Assembly: GCA_028706255.1 (NCBI GenBank)
Contig: JAQWBS010000001.1
Location: 424,687-488,686 of the forward strand
DNA length: 64,000 bases
Direction of reading: 5' to 3'
DNA from: Alphaproteobacteria bacterium
GTDB taxonomy: Bacteria > Pseudomonadota > Alphaproteobacteria > RF32 > CAG-239
The number at the start of each line of letters is the position of its first letter. Positions within the stretch are counted from its first letter, which is position 1. Shown in pieces: positions 44,124-51,774 of this stretch. The notes under the pieces were generated by a model. It searched no databases. It had not been told where the DNA came from and saw nothing but the letters and a program-made list of their open reading frames with translations. The translations under genes were made by a program, and so were the position numbers.

Positions 44124-45092
44124 ATGTCTTTTAAGGTGCTAGAATCAGTTTTGCGACCGCTTGCTTATTGGTATAACCAAGATAATATCGAGGAAATTGC
44201 AATTAATCGCTCGAAGCAAGTTTGGTTGCGTCTGCGTGGGAAGAGGGCATATCCATGGGTGATGTATAAAGATGAAAAATTGACCAAAGAATATTTGACT
44301 GATTTGCTTTATCTGATTGCAAACACTTATGAAATTCCTTTTGACCCCGTTGAAGGGACACCGTTGGTTTATGCTGCAATTCCAGGGGAACATCGTTTTT
44401 CAGGAATCGCAGGAAAGAACGTGATGTATGATGAAGAAGACCTTACGGGTGGCGTTGCTTTAGCAATTCGTGTGCATAGTGATGATGTGGCATTTGGGCT
44501 GCAAGATTATGGCTTAAAACAAGGTCAGGGATTGCATAATATCAATCCAATTAAAGATTTGAAAGACCCTGAAGACCCATATGAGCGATTGCTTCTTAGT
44601 ATTAAGAGAGGCGACCACATTTTGGTTTCAGGTGCAACCTCGACAGGTAAGACGACGTTCTTGAATAATCTTTTGAAAATTTTAGATATCAATAAACGAA
44701 TTATCACCATTGAGGATACGAGAGAGTTGATTGTGCCACACAAGAACAGAGTTCACGTCGTGCTTTCCCGTACGGAACAAACCAACCAACTAAATTATAG
44801 TAAAATCATTGACTTGGTTGTGCGTTTCACACCAGATGCCATCATCGGCGGTGAAATTTCAACAGGAAACGCAGGCGCACTTTGGGAGCTTATGGGTTCA
44901 GGTCATGATAACTGCTTAGCAACAATCCACGCAGAAAGCTCAGAAGCCGCTTATAAAGCGTTTGTCGACAGAATTTTACACACCTATCCGACCATTGATA
45001 GAACGAAAACAATGGCAGAAATGCGTCAGAAACTTCGAGTGGTTCAAATCAATCGTGATGGTAACCTCAGAGCAGTTACAGAAGTGACCTAA
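44124..45092 (+). CDS. virB11: VirB11 ATPase of the T4SS
   Basis: A 322-residue ring ATPase. Walker A is LVSGATSTGKTTFLNN near residue 170, the Asp box is ITIEDTRELIVP, Walker B is DAIIGGEIST and the His box is LATIHAES. VirB11 works with VirB4 at the cytoplasmic base to switch between pilus assembly and transport. The start has GGGAGAGGG upstream and follows virB10 by 12 bp, so it is the last gene of the plus-strand operon. It overlaps the end of a convergent gene by 4 bp. Confidence 0.93.
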   Translation: MSFKVLESVLRPLAYWYNQDNIEEIAINRSKQVWLRLRGKRAYPWVMYKDEKLTKEYLTDLLYLIANTYEIPFDPVEGTPLVYAAIPGEHRFSGIAGKNVMYDEEDLTGGVALAIRVHSDDVAFGLQDYGLKQGQGLHNINPIKDLKDPEDPYERLLLSIKRGDHILVSGATSTGKTTFLNNLLKILDINKRIITIEDTRELIVPHKNRVHVVLSRTEQTNQLNYSKIIDLVVRFTPDAIIGGEISTGNAGALWELMGSGHDNCLATIHAESSEAAYKAFVDRILHTYPTIDRTKTMAEMRQKLRVVQINRDGNLRAVTEVT

Positions 45093-45604
45093 AGGAGGTT
45101 GCTTAAAGTTAGAAATTCTAGAATATGATGAGCCGTTTCTTCAGGAGATTGCTCATCATTTTTGATGAGAAAATCAGTTTCTTTAGGCTGGTGATAGTTT
45201 TGCTCATACATCTCTTTAATTCTGTTAATTTCCCACGTGTTTAATTCTCTTGTGCCTCTGTTTTTAAGACAGGTTTCAAGGGTTGGGGAAAGGGTGATAT
45301 AGCAAATCTTAGCCTGAGTATCGGCAAGTTTTTGCCATCGGTCATAATTACTTTTTACTAAAGGATAAGCAAAAATAATAACATCATAAGTTTTGCTCTG
45401 TTTTAGGTCTTCTATCTTACTATCGAGCCTATTTAAGCGTTCTAAAATACCTTCATGAAAAGAAAGGTTTTTAAATACCACTTCATCTTCTGAAATGAGT
45501 TCATCTACTTCAATAAAAAGAGCATTAGGAATTTTTGTTTGCAAAATTTTAGAAACAGTAGACTTACCGGAATTTATCGTTCCGTTTATGTTCAAAATAA
45601 GCAT
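45089..45604 (-). CDS. P-loop kinase-like protein
   Basis: A 171-residue protein with Walker A at residues 6-17 (INGTINSGKSTV) and an acidic motif IEVDELIS that fits small nucleoside/nucleotide or aminoglycoside-type P-loop kinases. The sequence RGTRELNTWEINRIKEMYEQ may be the LID region. Substrate cannot be told. It is the last gene of the minus-strand unit from 50.45 kb, 25 bp after the membrane-protein gene, and its end overlaps virB11's end. It may be a passenger, not a secretion part. Confidence 0.7.
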   Translation of the reverse strand: MLILNINGTINSGKSTVSKILQTKIPNALFIEVDELISEDEVVFKNLSFHEGILERLNRLDSKIEDLKQSKTYDVIIFAYPLVKSNYDRWQKLADTQAKICYITLSPTLETCLKNRGTRELNTWEINRIKEMYEQNYHQPKETDFLIKNDEQSPEETAHHILEFLTLSNLL

Positions 45605-45629
45605 TATCTGTCCTTTTTAAGAGAAGATA

Positions 45630-46277
45630 CTAAAGCGGCGGAATATTAAGTTGAGCAATTTCACCAGGCTTGATTTTAACATTAGAATATCTAATGTTTC
45701 CTGTTTCAATCACAAAGCGTTGTCTGCCCGTTAATTGGGAAGCCAAGTCATAAAAATCTCTAGCATTAAGCTCTTGACGTTGCGGATTCATTAGATATAA
45801 CACGCAACCTTGAGTTCTCTCTGTAAGGCCACATCTTGCTCTGCCACGAGGAATTTCGGAGTTGCTGATAACACCTTGAAGGCCATTACGCACAACTTTT
45901 TCATCCGAAAACAATGTTTTTGTAAAGATAAATCCAAGAAAAAGCCCAGCAATTGCCGCCAAGATAATAGAATAAGTTGTAAATAAATCACCTACCATGA
46001 ATTTGTTTGATTTATTATTTGCATATAAATCTTCATCTTTAATAAAATTAGGTTGTTTATCTTCTTCATCAAGATAAGAGTCTAGATTGAAAGCATCTTG
46101 ACTAACAGGCACGAAAGAATCTTGTTCGTCTTCAAAAGAGCTCAAAACCACAGCTTTTTGAGGTGTTGAGTTGTTTTCTGAAGCGTTCAAAGGTCGTTTA
46201 ACAGGTCTTTTAACCTTTTTAAGTCTAGGACGTTCAGGTGCTACATTGTTATTTTTATCTTCATCAAAGCCAGACAT
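45630..46277 (-). CDS. Bitopic membrane protein of unknown function next to the secretin-like lipoprotein
   Basis: A 215-residue protein: an N-terminal region of about 90 residues, basic at first (RPRLKKVKRPVKRPLN) and then acidic, one membrane helix (IILAAIAGLFLGFIFTKTLF), and a periplasmic domain of about 100 residues with two cysteines (RARCGLTERTQGCVLYLM) and an ending IKPGEIAQLNIPPL. The layout resembles inner-membrane alignment proteins, but no family is recognised. The gene begins 11 bp after the secretin-like gene, suggesting they work together. Confidence 0.6.
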   Translation of the reverse strand: MSGFDEDKNNNVAPERPRLKKVKRPVKRPLNASENNSTPQKAVVLSSFEDEQDSFVPVSQDAFNLDSYLDEEDKQPNFIKDEDLYANNKSNKFMVGDLFTTYSIILAAIAGLFLGFIFTKTLFSDEKVVRNGLQGVISNSEIPRGRARCGLTERTQGCVLYLMNPQRQELNARDFYDLASQLTGRQRFVIETGNIRYSNVKIKPGEIAQLNIPPL

Positions 46278-46288
46278 CTGCCTACCCC

Positions 46289-47566
46289 TTATAAATTATT
46301 AATGATATTGCTGTTGGTTTTAACCGTGCGGATAATTCTTGGAACAATGAAAACCACAGTTTCAGATTTTGGTTTATCCACGCCAAAAATGCCATTTGGA
46401 ATACCAATAATTAGGAAGTTTTCTCCCAACTTGCTTCGCACATTAAATTGAGTAATCTGACCTTTTGTTGCTTCTAAAGTGATGTCAGAGTAAATTCTAT
46501 GTTTATCTTCCAGTGAAGATTTTGCCAAGATGGATAAATCTTGCTCAACCACATCTCTGCTGCCACATTTACCAATGTCAAATCTTGCAAACCATTGGTT
46601 TGGGACAACGAATTTTCCTTCTCCAACCGGCATAACCATAGCTTGTCCACCAAGGAAGTGTCTTAAAGTTGAAATGTTCAAGTCATTAGAAGTTGTTAGA
46701 ACTCTACCAATTACCCCTGTTTTAGCTGTTTTGATTGTGCCAAATTCAAATGTTTTGAGAAGTTCTTGCCAGTCTACATCATTTTTATGGTCATATGGAT
46801 AAATTCTGAACAAGCTAATGTCGTAAACGATTAAAGTTGGGTCGTTATCAAAGCTAGCAATGAGTTGCTGAATTTTGTTTCTTAATTCATAGTCAGCAGT
46901 AAAAGTAATTGAATATTCCGCCCAGTCAGTTGTAATATCTGTGATACCAGCACCACGTAAAACGTCTAAAAGCCCTAGCATAATTGGTCTTGATTTTGGC
47001 GCGTAAAGGCTAAAGCTAGCTTTATGACTAATGGTGAGTGTTTTTTTGTTATCATCATAGGAGTAATAAACATCAGCCGCTTCTGTAATCATATTAACAA
47101 CTTCTGAAAACTCTCCTCGTAGGTTTTCTGCCGCAATTTTAGCATATGGTCCATCTTTGGCAATCAGTTTTAGTCCTGCTTCTTTGGTGAGTTTTAACAA
47201 TGCTTTTTCAGCAGGCATTGTTTCAAAAGAAAAGCCTGTCACTTCAAATCTTGGCAACATATCATTGCGACCATTCTTTACCAAATTAAAGGTTTTAACG
47301 TTAAATGGCAAAGTGGTAATCATCTCTTGGGTTTTCCAGTTAACATTGCAACGCAATGGTGTTTCTAAGTCTAAGGAACTTGCCCCTTTTGAGGTCCTTA
47401 TAATTTCAGGAGATTGTGGAAAAATAACTTCCGCAGTAATTTGCTCTTCTTCAGGCAAAAAGCGAGGTTGCTCATTTTGGGCACAGCTTCCAAGGAAGAA
47501 AGTGATTAAGGAAAAAGCAATTAGATTTTTCAGTTTCATGGCATTCATAATTTTATCAAACCTCAT
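46289..47566 (-). CDS. Secretin-like lipoprotein in the T4SS region
   Basis: A 425-residue protein with lipobox (ITFFLGSC). A domain like the N-terminal region of secretins (FSFETMPAEKALLKLTKEAG), then an N1-like part (ITDITTDWAEYSITFTAD, TLIVYDISLFRIYP), lead to a C-terminal half ending FLIIGIPNGIFGVDKPKSET and VVFIVPRIIRT, which matches the end of secretin domains. It resembles PilN/BfpB-type proteins though shorter than the PilN here. The start may be 47548 (MNAMKLKN). The pilus locus already has its own secretin, so this one may serve the T4SS or a second pilus, which is inference. Confidence 0.7.
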   Translation of the reverse strand: MRFDKIMNAMKLKNLIAFSLITFFLGSCAQNEQPRFLPEEEQITAEVIFPQSPEIIRTSKGASSLDLETPLRCNVNWKTQEMITTLPFNVKTFNLVKNGRNDMLPRFEVTGFSFETMPAEKALLKLTKEAGLKLIAKDGPYAKIAAENLRGEFSEVVNMITEAADVYYSYDDNKKTLTISHKASFSLYAPKSRPIMLGLLDVLRGAGITDITTDWAEYSITFTADYELRNKIQQLIASFDNDPTLIVYDISLFRIYPYDHKNDVDWQELLKTFEFGTIKTAKTGVIGRVLTTSNDLNISTLRHFLGGQAMVMPVGEGKFVVPNQWFARFDIGKCGSRDVVEQDLSILAKSSLEDKHRIYSDITLEATKGQITQFNVRSKLGENFLIIGIPNGIFGVDKPKSETVVFIVPRIIRTVKTNSNIINNL

Positions 47567-48116
47567 CTTTTGTCGGCAAATTTTGTCTGTTGGCTTCGTT
47601 CACTGGTTTCTTGATTTTGACAATTTTTCTATGTTCACTCATTTGTTTTTCTTTCATGAGCTTGTCAACAATTTCATCCATCTTCATTCCGGCACCTTCA
47701 GTTGGGTCAAAAAGTTTTTCATTATTTCCGCCTCCCAAAAGGTCTTTCATCTTTTCCAGCTCTTTATTGTCGTCTTTAATCATCTCTGGAGATGAATTAT
47801 GCATGAGCTCGTCTTTATATTCTTTTAAGTTCTTTTTAAGGGCAGCAAATCCACCAGCAATTTTCTTCTCAACAAGAGGGCGAAGGCTTTCACTATTTAC
47901 AACATAGTCACCAACTTCACAAATTTCTTCCAAAACGTCAAGAATATATCCATAAAAAGGATATTCCTCAATCGCAATATTTCCCTTGCGAATACATCTG
48001 GCGGCAATTCTTGAGATTGTTCTATCATAATAGTCTTTGAGCAAGATGTAATTGTTCAAATGCCAAAGATCTTCTTTGCTGACACTCTCATCACTCATTG
48101 TTGTTTTATCTTCCAT
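47556..48116 (-). CDS. Unknown soluble protein of the minus-strand T4SS-flanking operon
   Basis: A 186-residue protein with no signal peptide or membrane helix. The first ~100 residues look helical and globular (LWHLNNYILLKDYYDRTISR, IEEYPFYGYILDVLEEICEV); the rest is charged and probably flexible. A GGGAG ribosome site precedes the ATG. It overlaps the secretin-like gene by 11 bp. No family is recognised; being cytoplasmic beside secretion parts, it could be an adaptor or chaperone, but nothing in the sequence proves it. Confidence 0.6.
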   Translation of the reverse strand: MEDKTTMSDESVSKEDLWHLNNYILLKDYYDRTISRIAARCIRKGNIAIEEYPFYGYILDVLEEICEVGDYVVNSESLRPLVEKKIAGGFAALKKNLKEYKDELMHNSSPEMIKDDNKELEKMKDLLGGGNNEKLFDPTEGAGMKMDEIVDKLMKEKQMSEHRKIVKIKKPVNEANRQNLPTKDEV

Positions 48117-48198
48117 TGCTAAAACTCCCTTAAACCCAATTCTAGTTTAGGCTTACGTTTTTGTAAATTAATTTTTTGCAATTTACCCAATAATAAGC

Positions 48199-50451
48199 TT
48201 ATTTATTATAGATATCGTCAGAATCTCCACCACCATCGGCCTGATTATATAAAAAGTTGTCATTAACCAACTCAATATCCTCAATAATTGGGTCGTTTTT
48301 GAGATTCAGCGTTACATCATCTGTTCCAATAAATCTTCCAAGATTAATTGTTTCAGAATTATCTGGCTTCTCTAACGTTTCAAGTTCATTCCTGAAACTG
48401 GTGTCATCTTTTGCTTGTTCCACAATCTCGAGAGGGGCAGATGGAGCACTCTTTGTTGTTTTGTCATCAAACTTAAATAGGCTTTCTTTTTCAAGCAGTC
48501 CCTTGGAAGACAAAGGTTTTGGTCTTTCTTCTTTTTGACCTTCAGGCTCATAGTGTTGAGATTCAAAAGCCAGAGGTTCATCATCTACGGCAGATTTTTC
48601 AGGTTCAGGAGCTTCTTCATATTCCCAGACCCATTCCTCTGCTTCGCTATCTGCTTGGTTTTCACTATCATCATATTCCCAAACCCATTCATTTTCCTGA
48701 TTATCAGAAGTCTTTATAGCTTCTTCTTGTTGAGCTTCAGGTTCTTCTTCAACCCATTCCCATTCTTGGTCGTCTTGAGATGAGGCATCGATTTCACTGT
48801 TTGAAATGTTTGGCTCAGAAATTTCTGAAACATCTGAAGAGCTTGTTTCCAGATTATTTTCTGGCATTTCTTCTTCGACCCACTCCCATTCTTGATTGTC
48901 AGCTGTTTCACTATCGGCAGATTGAGAAGTTTCAGGCTCATCAAGAATGTTTGTTAAAGAAAGACCATCATCGTCTTCAGAACCTTCTTCAACCCATTCC
49001 CATTCTTGGTTGTCTTCACTGGCTTCTTCTATGGGAGACTTAATTTTATCTTCTGTTGGCTCATCAAAAAGCTTAATCTCATTTTCTAAATCGGGGTCTG
49101 AAAGCACATCATCAATTGAATTAACTTCAAAGTTAAGATGTTCACCATTTCCCCCTTTAATGAGATTTTTTGCCTTATTAAGAATTTTATCTTTAAGTCC
49201 TTTTTTATTAATTTTAGGCTGAGGCTCAACATATTGTTCAACATATTCATATTCATATTCATAATTGTCGTCATCATCAGAACTGTTTTCATTCGAGAGC
49301 TGTTCTTTATGAGATTGCTTCTGTTTTGTTGGTACTTCTTTGATAGGCGTTGGTTTAAAGTCATCAAGTGTTGATGCGTCAAACTCGTCTTCATCACCAA
49401 AGAGAGAATAGTCCAAATTCTCATCTTGTTGAGGTCTTTGAGGAGCTTTTTCTTGTTGGTGGAAAGGCTTTCTTTCCAGCTGTCTTTCACTCTGTTGAGC
49501 AAAAGAAGATGGCTCAGCTGACCAATTATCGTCACGATTTTTTTTCTTCTTATTCTTTTTTTTCTTTTTGCTTTGGAAATTATCCTCATCATTTTCATTA
49601 TACTGAGTTCTTTTTGCTGAATAGTCTTCAAGTTCCTCAAGCTTTCTACGAGATTCTTGATAGTTTGTGTTGTTATAGTCAATGCGATGAGAAGAACCTT
49701 TTAATTCATAATTGTTTTCTGAAGGCTCAAAATGATTTTGATTAATTTGCGTTGGATTGCTGTTGTTGATGTAATTATTAAGCATAATCGGACGCTCATT
49801 TTGATGGTCTAACGTTTGCTTAATCATATTAATTGATTCGTTATTCATCTCTTTCATTGCTTCAATAAAAGAAAGTGTAGAAGCTTGATAGCTCTCTTGA
49901 AGACTCAAAGTGATGATTTTTGAAAGTTGTTCAGTCTGTTTCTTTGTAATGTTAGCTAAAAGCTCTGTTTGAGATTGAACGAGGCTATTAACAAGTCCTT
50001 CAAGTTTTTTAGTGTCAAAATTCGATTGAGAAGAGGCAGACTGTTGGGAAAGCCTATTCATCATCTCAAGCATTTGTTTTTGCAAATGAGGGGATTCTTC
50101 CGTCGATGCCATCATTACTGCTGCCGTCTCAGCATCTTTTGAACTATTGTTCATTGCAGACTGTAGAATGTCATCTTTCTCAAAATAGTCAGATGTTTTG
50201 AAACTAGATTCCATCCCTGCGTTTCTCTCTAGCTCATTAACATATTCTTGAAGAGAAGCTCCACCAAGGAGTTTGCCAAACATTCCTCTGATTTCAGCAG
50301 GTTGAGATAAAATTAAATCATCAAAAGCTCTCTTACGTTCAGGTGTGAAAACATGAAGTTGTCTGAAAATATTTAAAAAGCGTTGCGCAATGGTGTTACT
50401 ATCTTCTTCACCATTTTGGTTTTTTACGATATTCAAATTGTTATCAACCAA
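48199..50451 (-). CDS. Large acidic protein with WEWVEE-type repeats
   Basis: A 750-residue protein with no signal or membrane helix. The first ~250 residues are helical (RFLNIFRQLHVFTPERKRAF, LANITKKQTEQLSKIITL) and look coiled-coil. A basic run (KKKKKNKKKKN) follows, then about 400 strongly acidic, low-complexity residues. These include at least five Trp/Glu blocks, such as NQEWEWVEEEMPE, DQEWEWVEEEPE and ENEWVWEYDDSE. The ending is YNQADGGGDSDDIYNK. I know no family for it. It is the first gene of the minus-strand unit to 45.1 kb, so it may be a cytoplasmic scaffold or a secreted substrate. Confidence 0.65.
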   Translation of the reverse strand: MVDNNLNIVKNQNGEEDSNTIAQRFLNIFRQLHVFTPERKRAFDDLILSQPAEIRGMFGKLLGGASLQEYVNELERNAGMESSFKTSDYFEKDDILQSAMNNSSKDAETAAVMMASTEESPHLQKQMLEMMNRLSQQSASSQSNFDTKKLEGLVNSLVQSQTELLANITKKQTEQLSKIITLSLQESYQASTLSFIEAMKEMNNESINMIKQTLDHQNERPIMLNNYINNSNPTQINQNHFEPSENNYELKGSSHRIDYNNTNYQESRRKLEELEDYSAKRTQYNENDEDNFQSKKKKKNKKKKNRDDNWSAEPSSFAQQSERQLERKPFHQQEKAPQRPQQDENLDYSLFGDEDEFDASTLDDFKPTPIKEVPTKQKQSHKEQLSNENSSDDDDNYEYEYEYVEQYVEPQPKINKKGLKDKILNKAKNLIKGGNGEHLNFEVNSIDDVLSDPDLENEIKLFDEPTEDKIKSPIEEASEDNQEWEWVEEGSEDDDGLSLTNILDEPETSQSADSETADNQEWEWVEEEMPENNLETSSSDVSEISEPNISNSEIDASSQDDQEWEWVEEEPEAQQEEAIKTSDNQENEWVWEYDDSENQADSEAEEWVWEYEEAPEPEKSAVDDEPLAFESQHYEPEGQKEERPKPLSSKGLLEKESLFKFDDKTTKSAPSAPLEIVEQAKDDTSFRNELETLEKPDNSETINLGRFIGTDDVTLNLKNDPIIEDIELVNDNFLYNQADGGGDSDDIYNK
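48590..49025 (-). repeat. Trp/Glu-rich repeat blocks in the acidic protein
   Basis: Five blocks of about 10-14 residues share W-x-W plus acidic residues, with acidic linkers of 15-35 residues between them. DNA copies of CCCATTCCCATTCTTG-like sequence recur on the plus strand near 48755, 48885 and 48995. The regular motif spacing suggests short linear binding motifs. Confidence 0.8.
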
Positions 50452-50544
50452 CTTTTAAAAAATTCTCCTGCAAATAATCTAGAGTTTATTTTACTCTAAA
50501 TCTTGTAAATATCAAGTTAACAAAAGTTCATAAAATAGATAATC

Positions 50545-50579
50545 AAAGCAAGAGATGAAGCCTTAAAATCTCTTGCTTT
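50545..50579. other. Perfect 12-bp inverted repeat upstream of the acidic-protein gene
   Basis: AAAGCAAGAGAT and ATCTCTTGCTTT pair around an 11-base loop. There is no clean T-run on either side, so it may be a weak terminator or a regulatory hairpin in the 192-bp gap between the regulator and the 750-residue gene. Confidence 0.5.
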
Positions 50580-50589
50580 AAGGGGTTTA

Positions 50590-50622
50590 AAAGAAAAAAG
50601 CCTCCAATTTTTTCAGGAGGCT
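50590..50622 (-). terminator. Terminator of the double-HTH regulator gene
   Basis: AGCCTCC and GGAGGCT form a stem around TGAAAAAATT on the minus strand, followed by TTTTTTCTTTT. It lies 22 bp after the regulator's stop and isolates it from the next operon. Confidence 0.8.
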
Positions 50623-50643
50623 ATATTCTCTAGTGGAAAAAAC

Positions 50644-51609
50644 TTAAAGAGAGATAAACACAATTTTATGAAGGTCATTTAAATTATTGTTGATTTCAAT
50701 TCTCTCATCAGGATTCCATCTCAACCCATATAATTTTCCATTTTCATCTTCTCTAACACTAATGATGCTTGCGGTTTCTTCGTCTTTATAATAAAGCGCA
50801 ATATCACCAACACTGACCATCTCCTGAGGGTCAACAAAAAGAATTGATCTTGATGGAAGCAATGTGCCTAATCTTCTCGTGCTCAAGTTAACAGCATAGG
50901 CGTTCTTGTTATTGTTTAGTTGTTGAGGTCTAATAACTTTTTTGGTTTCGCTTTCAAAGTCTACAATAATGTCACCATCTTTTCCAGCTGTTCCAAAAAC
51001 AGAAATTTTTGATTCTGGGAAGCTAACGCTTTGGCTGGATAGAGATTGTTTTGGTGCTGTTAAAATTTTATATTTTGCATCATTTCTTTGAATGATTTCT
51101 TCTAAAGCACCTTTGTCATCAAGCTTTTTAATCGCTTCTTTTAAGTCTTCAACAGAAAGTTTCAAAGATTTTGAAATGTTTTTAAGTTCTTTTTCAGAAA
51201 CTTCTCTTTGTCCCATCTCAATGCGGTGATAAACAGAAAGTGTCATATCAGAGCTTTCAGCAACTTCAATGAGGGTGAGGTTTTTGTCGTTTCTGATTTG
51301 ACGAAGTCCTGCACCAAGTGTTTTCAAACCACTCTTTTCATTAACTTTATTGCGTCTTTCTTGTTCTCTTCTCCAAGACTGGATAACTTCTGGCTGAGAG
51401 TTCTGTTCGTTAACGAAAAGGTCTTGTAAAGGACAATCTAGAAATTCTGCAATACGTACAAGTTGTTCTTGATCAACTCTTCTGTATCCTTTTTCAATTT
51501 TAGATATAGCAGATAGGCTTACAGTCAAATGATCAGCCAACTCTTGCATTGAACACCCTCTCAGTCTGCGGTACATTCTAATTTGATTGGGAAAAATAAT
51601 TTCTTCCAT
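50644..51609 (-). CDS. Double HTH regulator with S24-like C-terminal domain
   Basis: A 321-residue DNA-binding protein from ATG 51609 (MEEIIFPNQIRMYRR) behind AGAGG; the track's 51627 ATG overlaps a TATAAT. Two XRE-type helix-turn-helix domains occur: residues 8-65 (SMQELADHLTVSLSAISKIE) and about 95-155 (TLIEVAESSDMTLSVYHRIE). The C-terminal ~100 residues (LLPSRSILFVDPQEMVSVGD) resemble LexA/CI-type S24 folds, but the GDSM nucleophile motif is replaced by STRRLGT, so self-cleavage is unlikely. It may regulate the flanking T4SS operons. Confidence 0.8.
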   Translation of the reverse strand: MEEIIFPNQIRMYRRLRGCSMQELADHLTVSLSAISKIEKGYRRVDQEQLVRIAEFLDCPLQDLFVNEQNSQPEVIQSWRREQERRNKVNEKSGLKTLGAGLRQIRNDKNLTLIEVAESSDMTLSVYHRIEMGQREVSEKELKNISKSLKLSVEDLKEAIKKLDDKGALEEIIQRNDAKYKILTAPKQSLSSQSVSFPESKISVFGTAGKDGDIIVDFESETKKVIRPQQLNNNKNAYAVNLSTRRLGTLLPSRSILFVDPQEMVSVGDIALYYKDEETASIISVREDENGKLYGLRWNPDERIEINNNLNDLHKIVFISL

Positions 51610-51658
51610 GTTACAATAACCTCTCATCCATTATAATAGAAACAATTTCTGTCTGTAT

Positions 51659-51683
51659 ATTAATATGATTCATTCATATTAAT
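51659..51683. promoter_or_regulatory. Perfect palindromic operator candidate upstream of the regulator
   Basis: ATTAATATGA and TCATATTAAT are exact inverted repeats separated by TTCAT. It starts about 50 bp before the regulator start and just upstream of a TATAAT near 51630-51635 on the minus strand, a placement suited to autoregulation by the HTH protein. Confidence 0.6.
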
Positions 51684-51726
51684 CAAGAAAATAGTTGAAA
51701 AAAACAATAGTTGTGCAAAATTGCTG

Positions 51727-51768
51727 AAACAATGACAGCTAAAAGTTGTCTTTTAGCTGTCATTGTTT
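51727..51768 (-). terminator. Strong terminator hairpin after the VirB6 operon
   Basis: A perfect 19-bp stem (AAACAATGACAGCTAAAAG with its complement) with a 4-base loop lies 6 bp beyond the last VirB6-like gene. The T-run on the minus strand is modest, but the stem is very stable and separates the operon from the regulator. Confidence 0.75.
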
Positions 51769-51774
51769 AGAAGG

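Noticed and set aside
18971-45092. Locus as a classic Dot/Icm (type IVB) secretion system
   Set aside because: Genes follow virB2-B3-B4-B8-B7-B9-B10-B11 order and motifs; no DotC, DotD, DotH, IcmX or DotL-like protein was seen.
48199-49100. Plus-strand ORFs opposite the acidic protein (for example 48257-48538)
   Set aside because: They are shadows produced by the low-complexity acidic coding sequence, with no ribosome sites.
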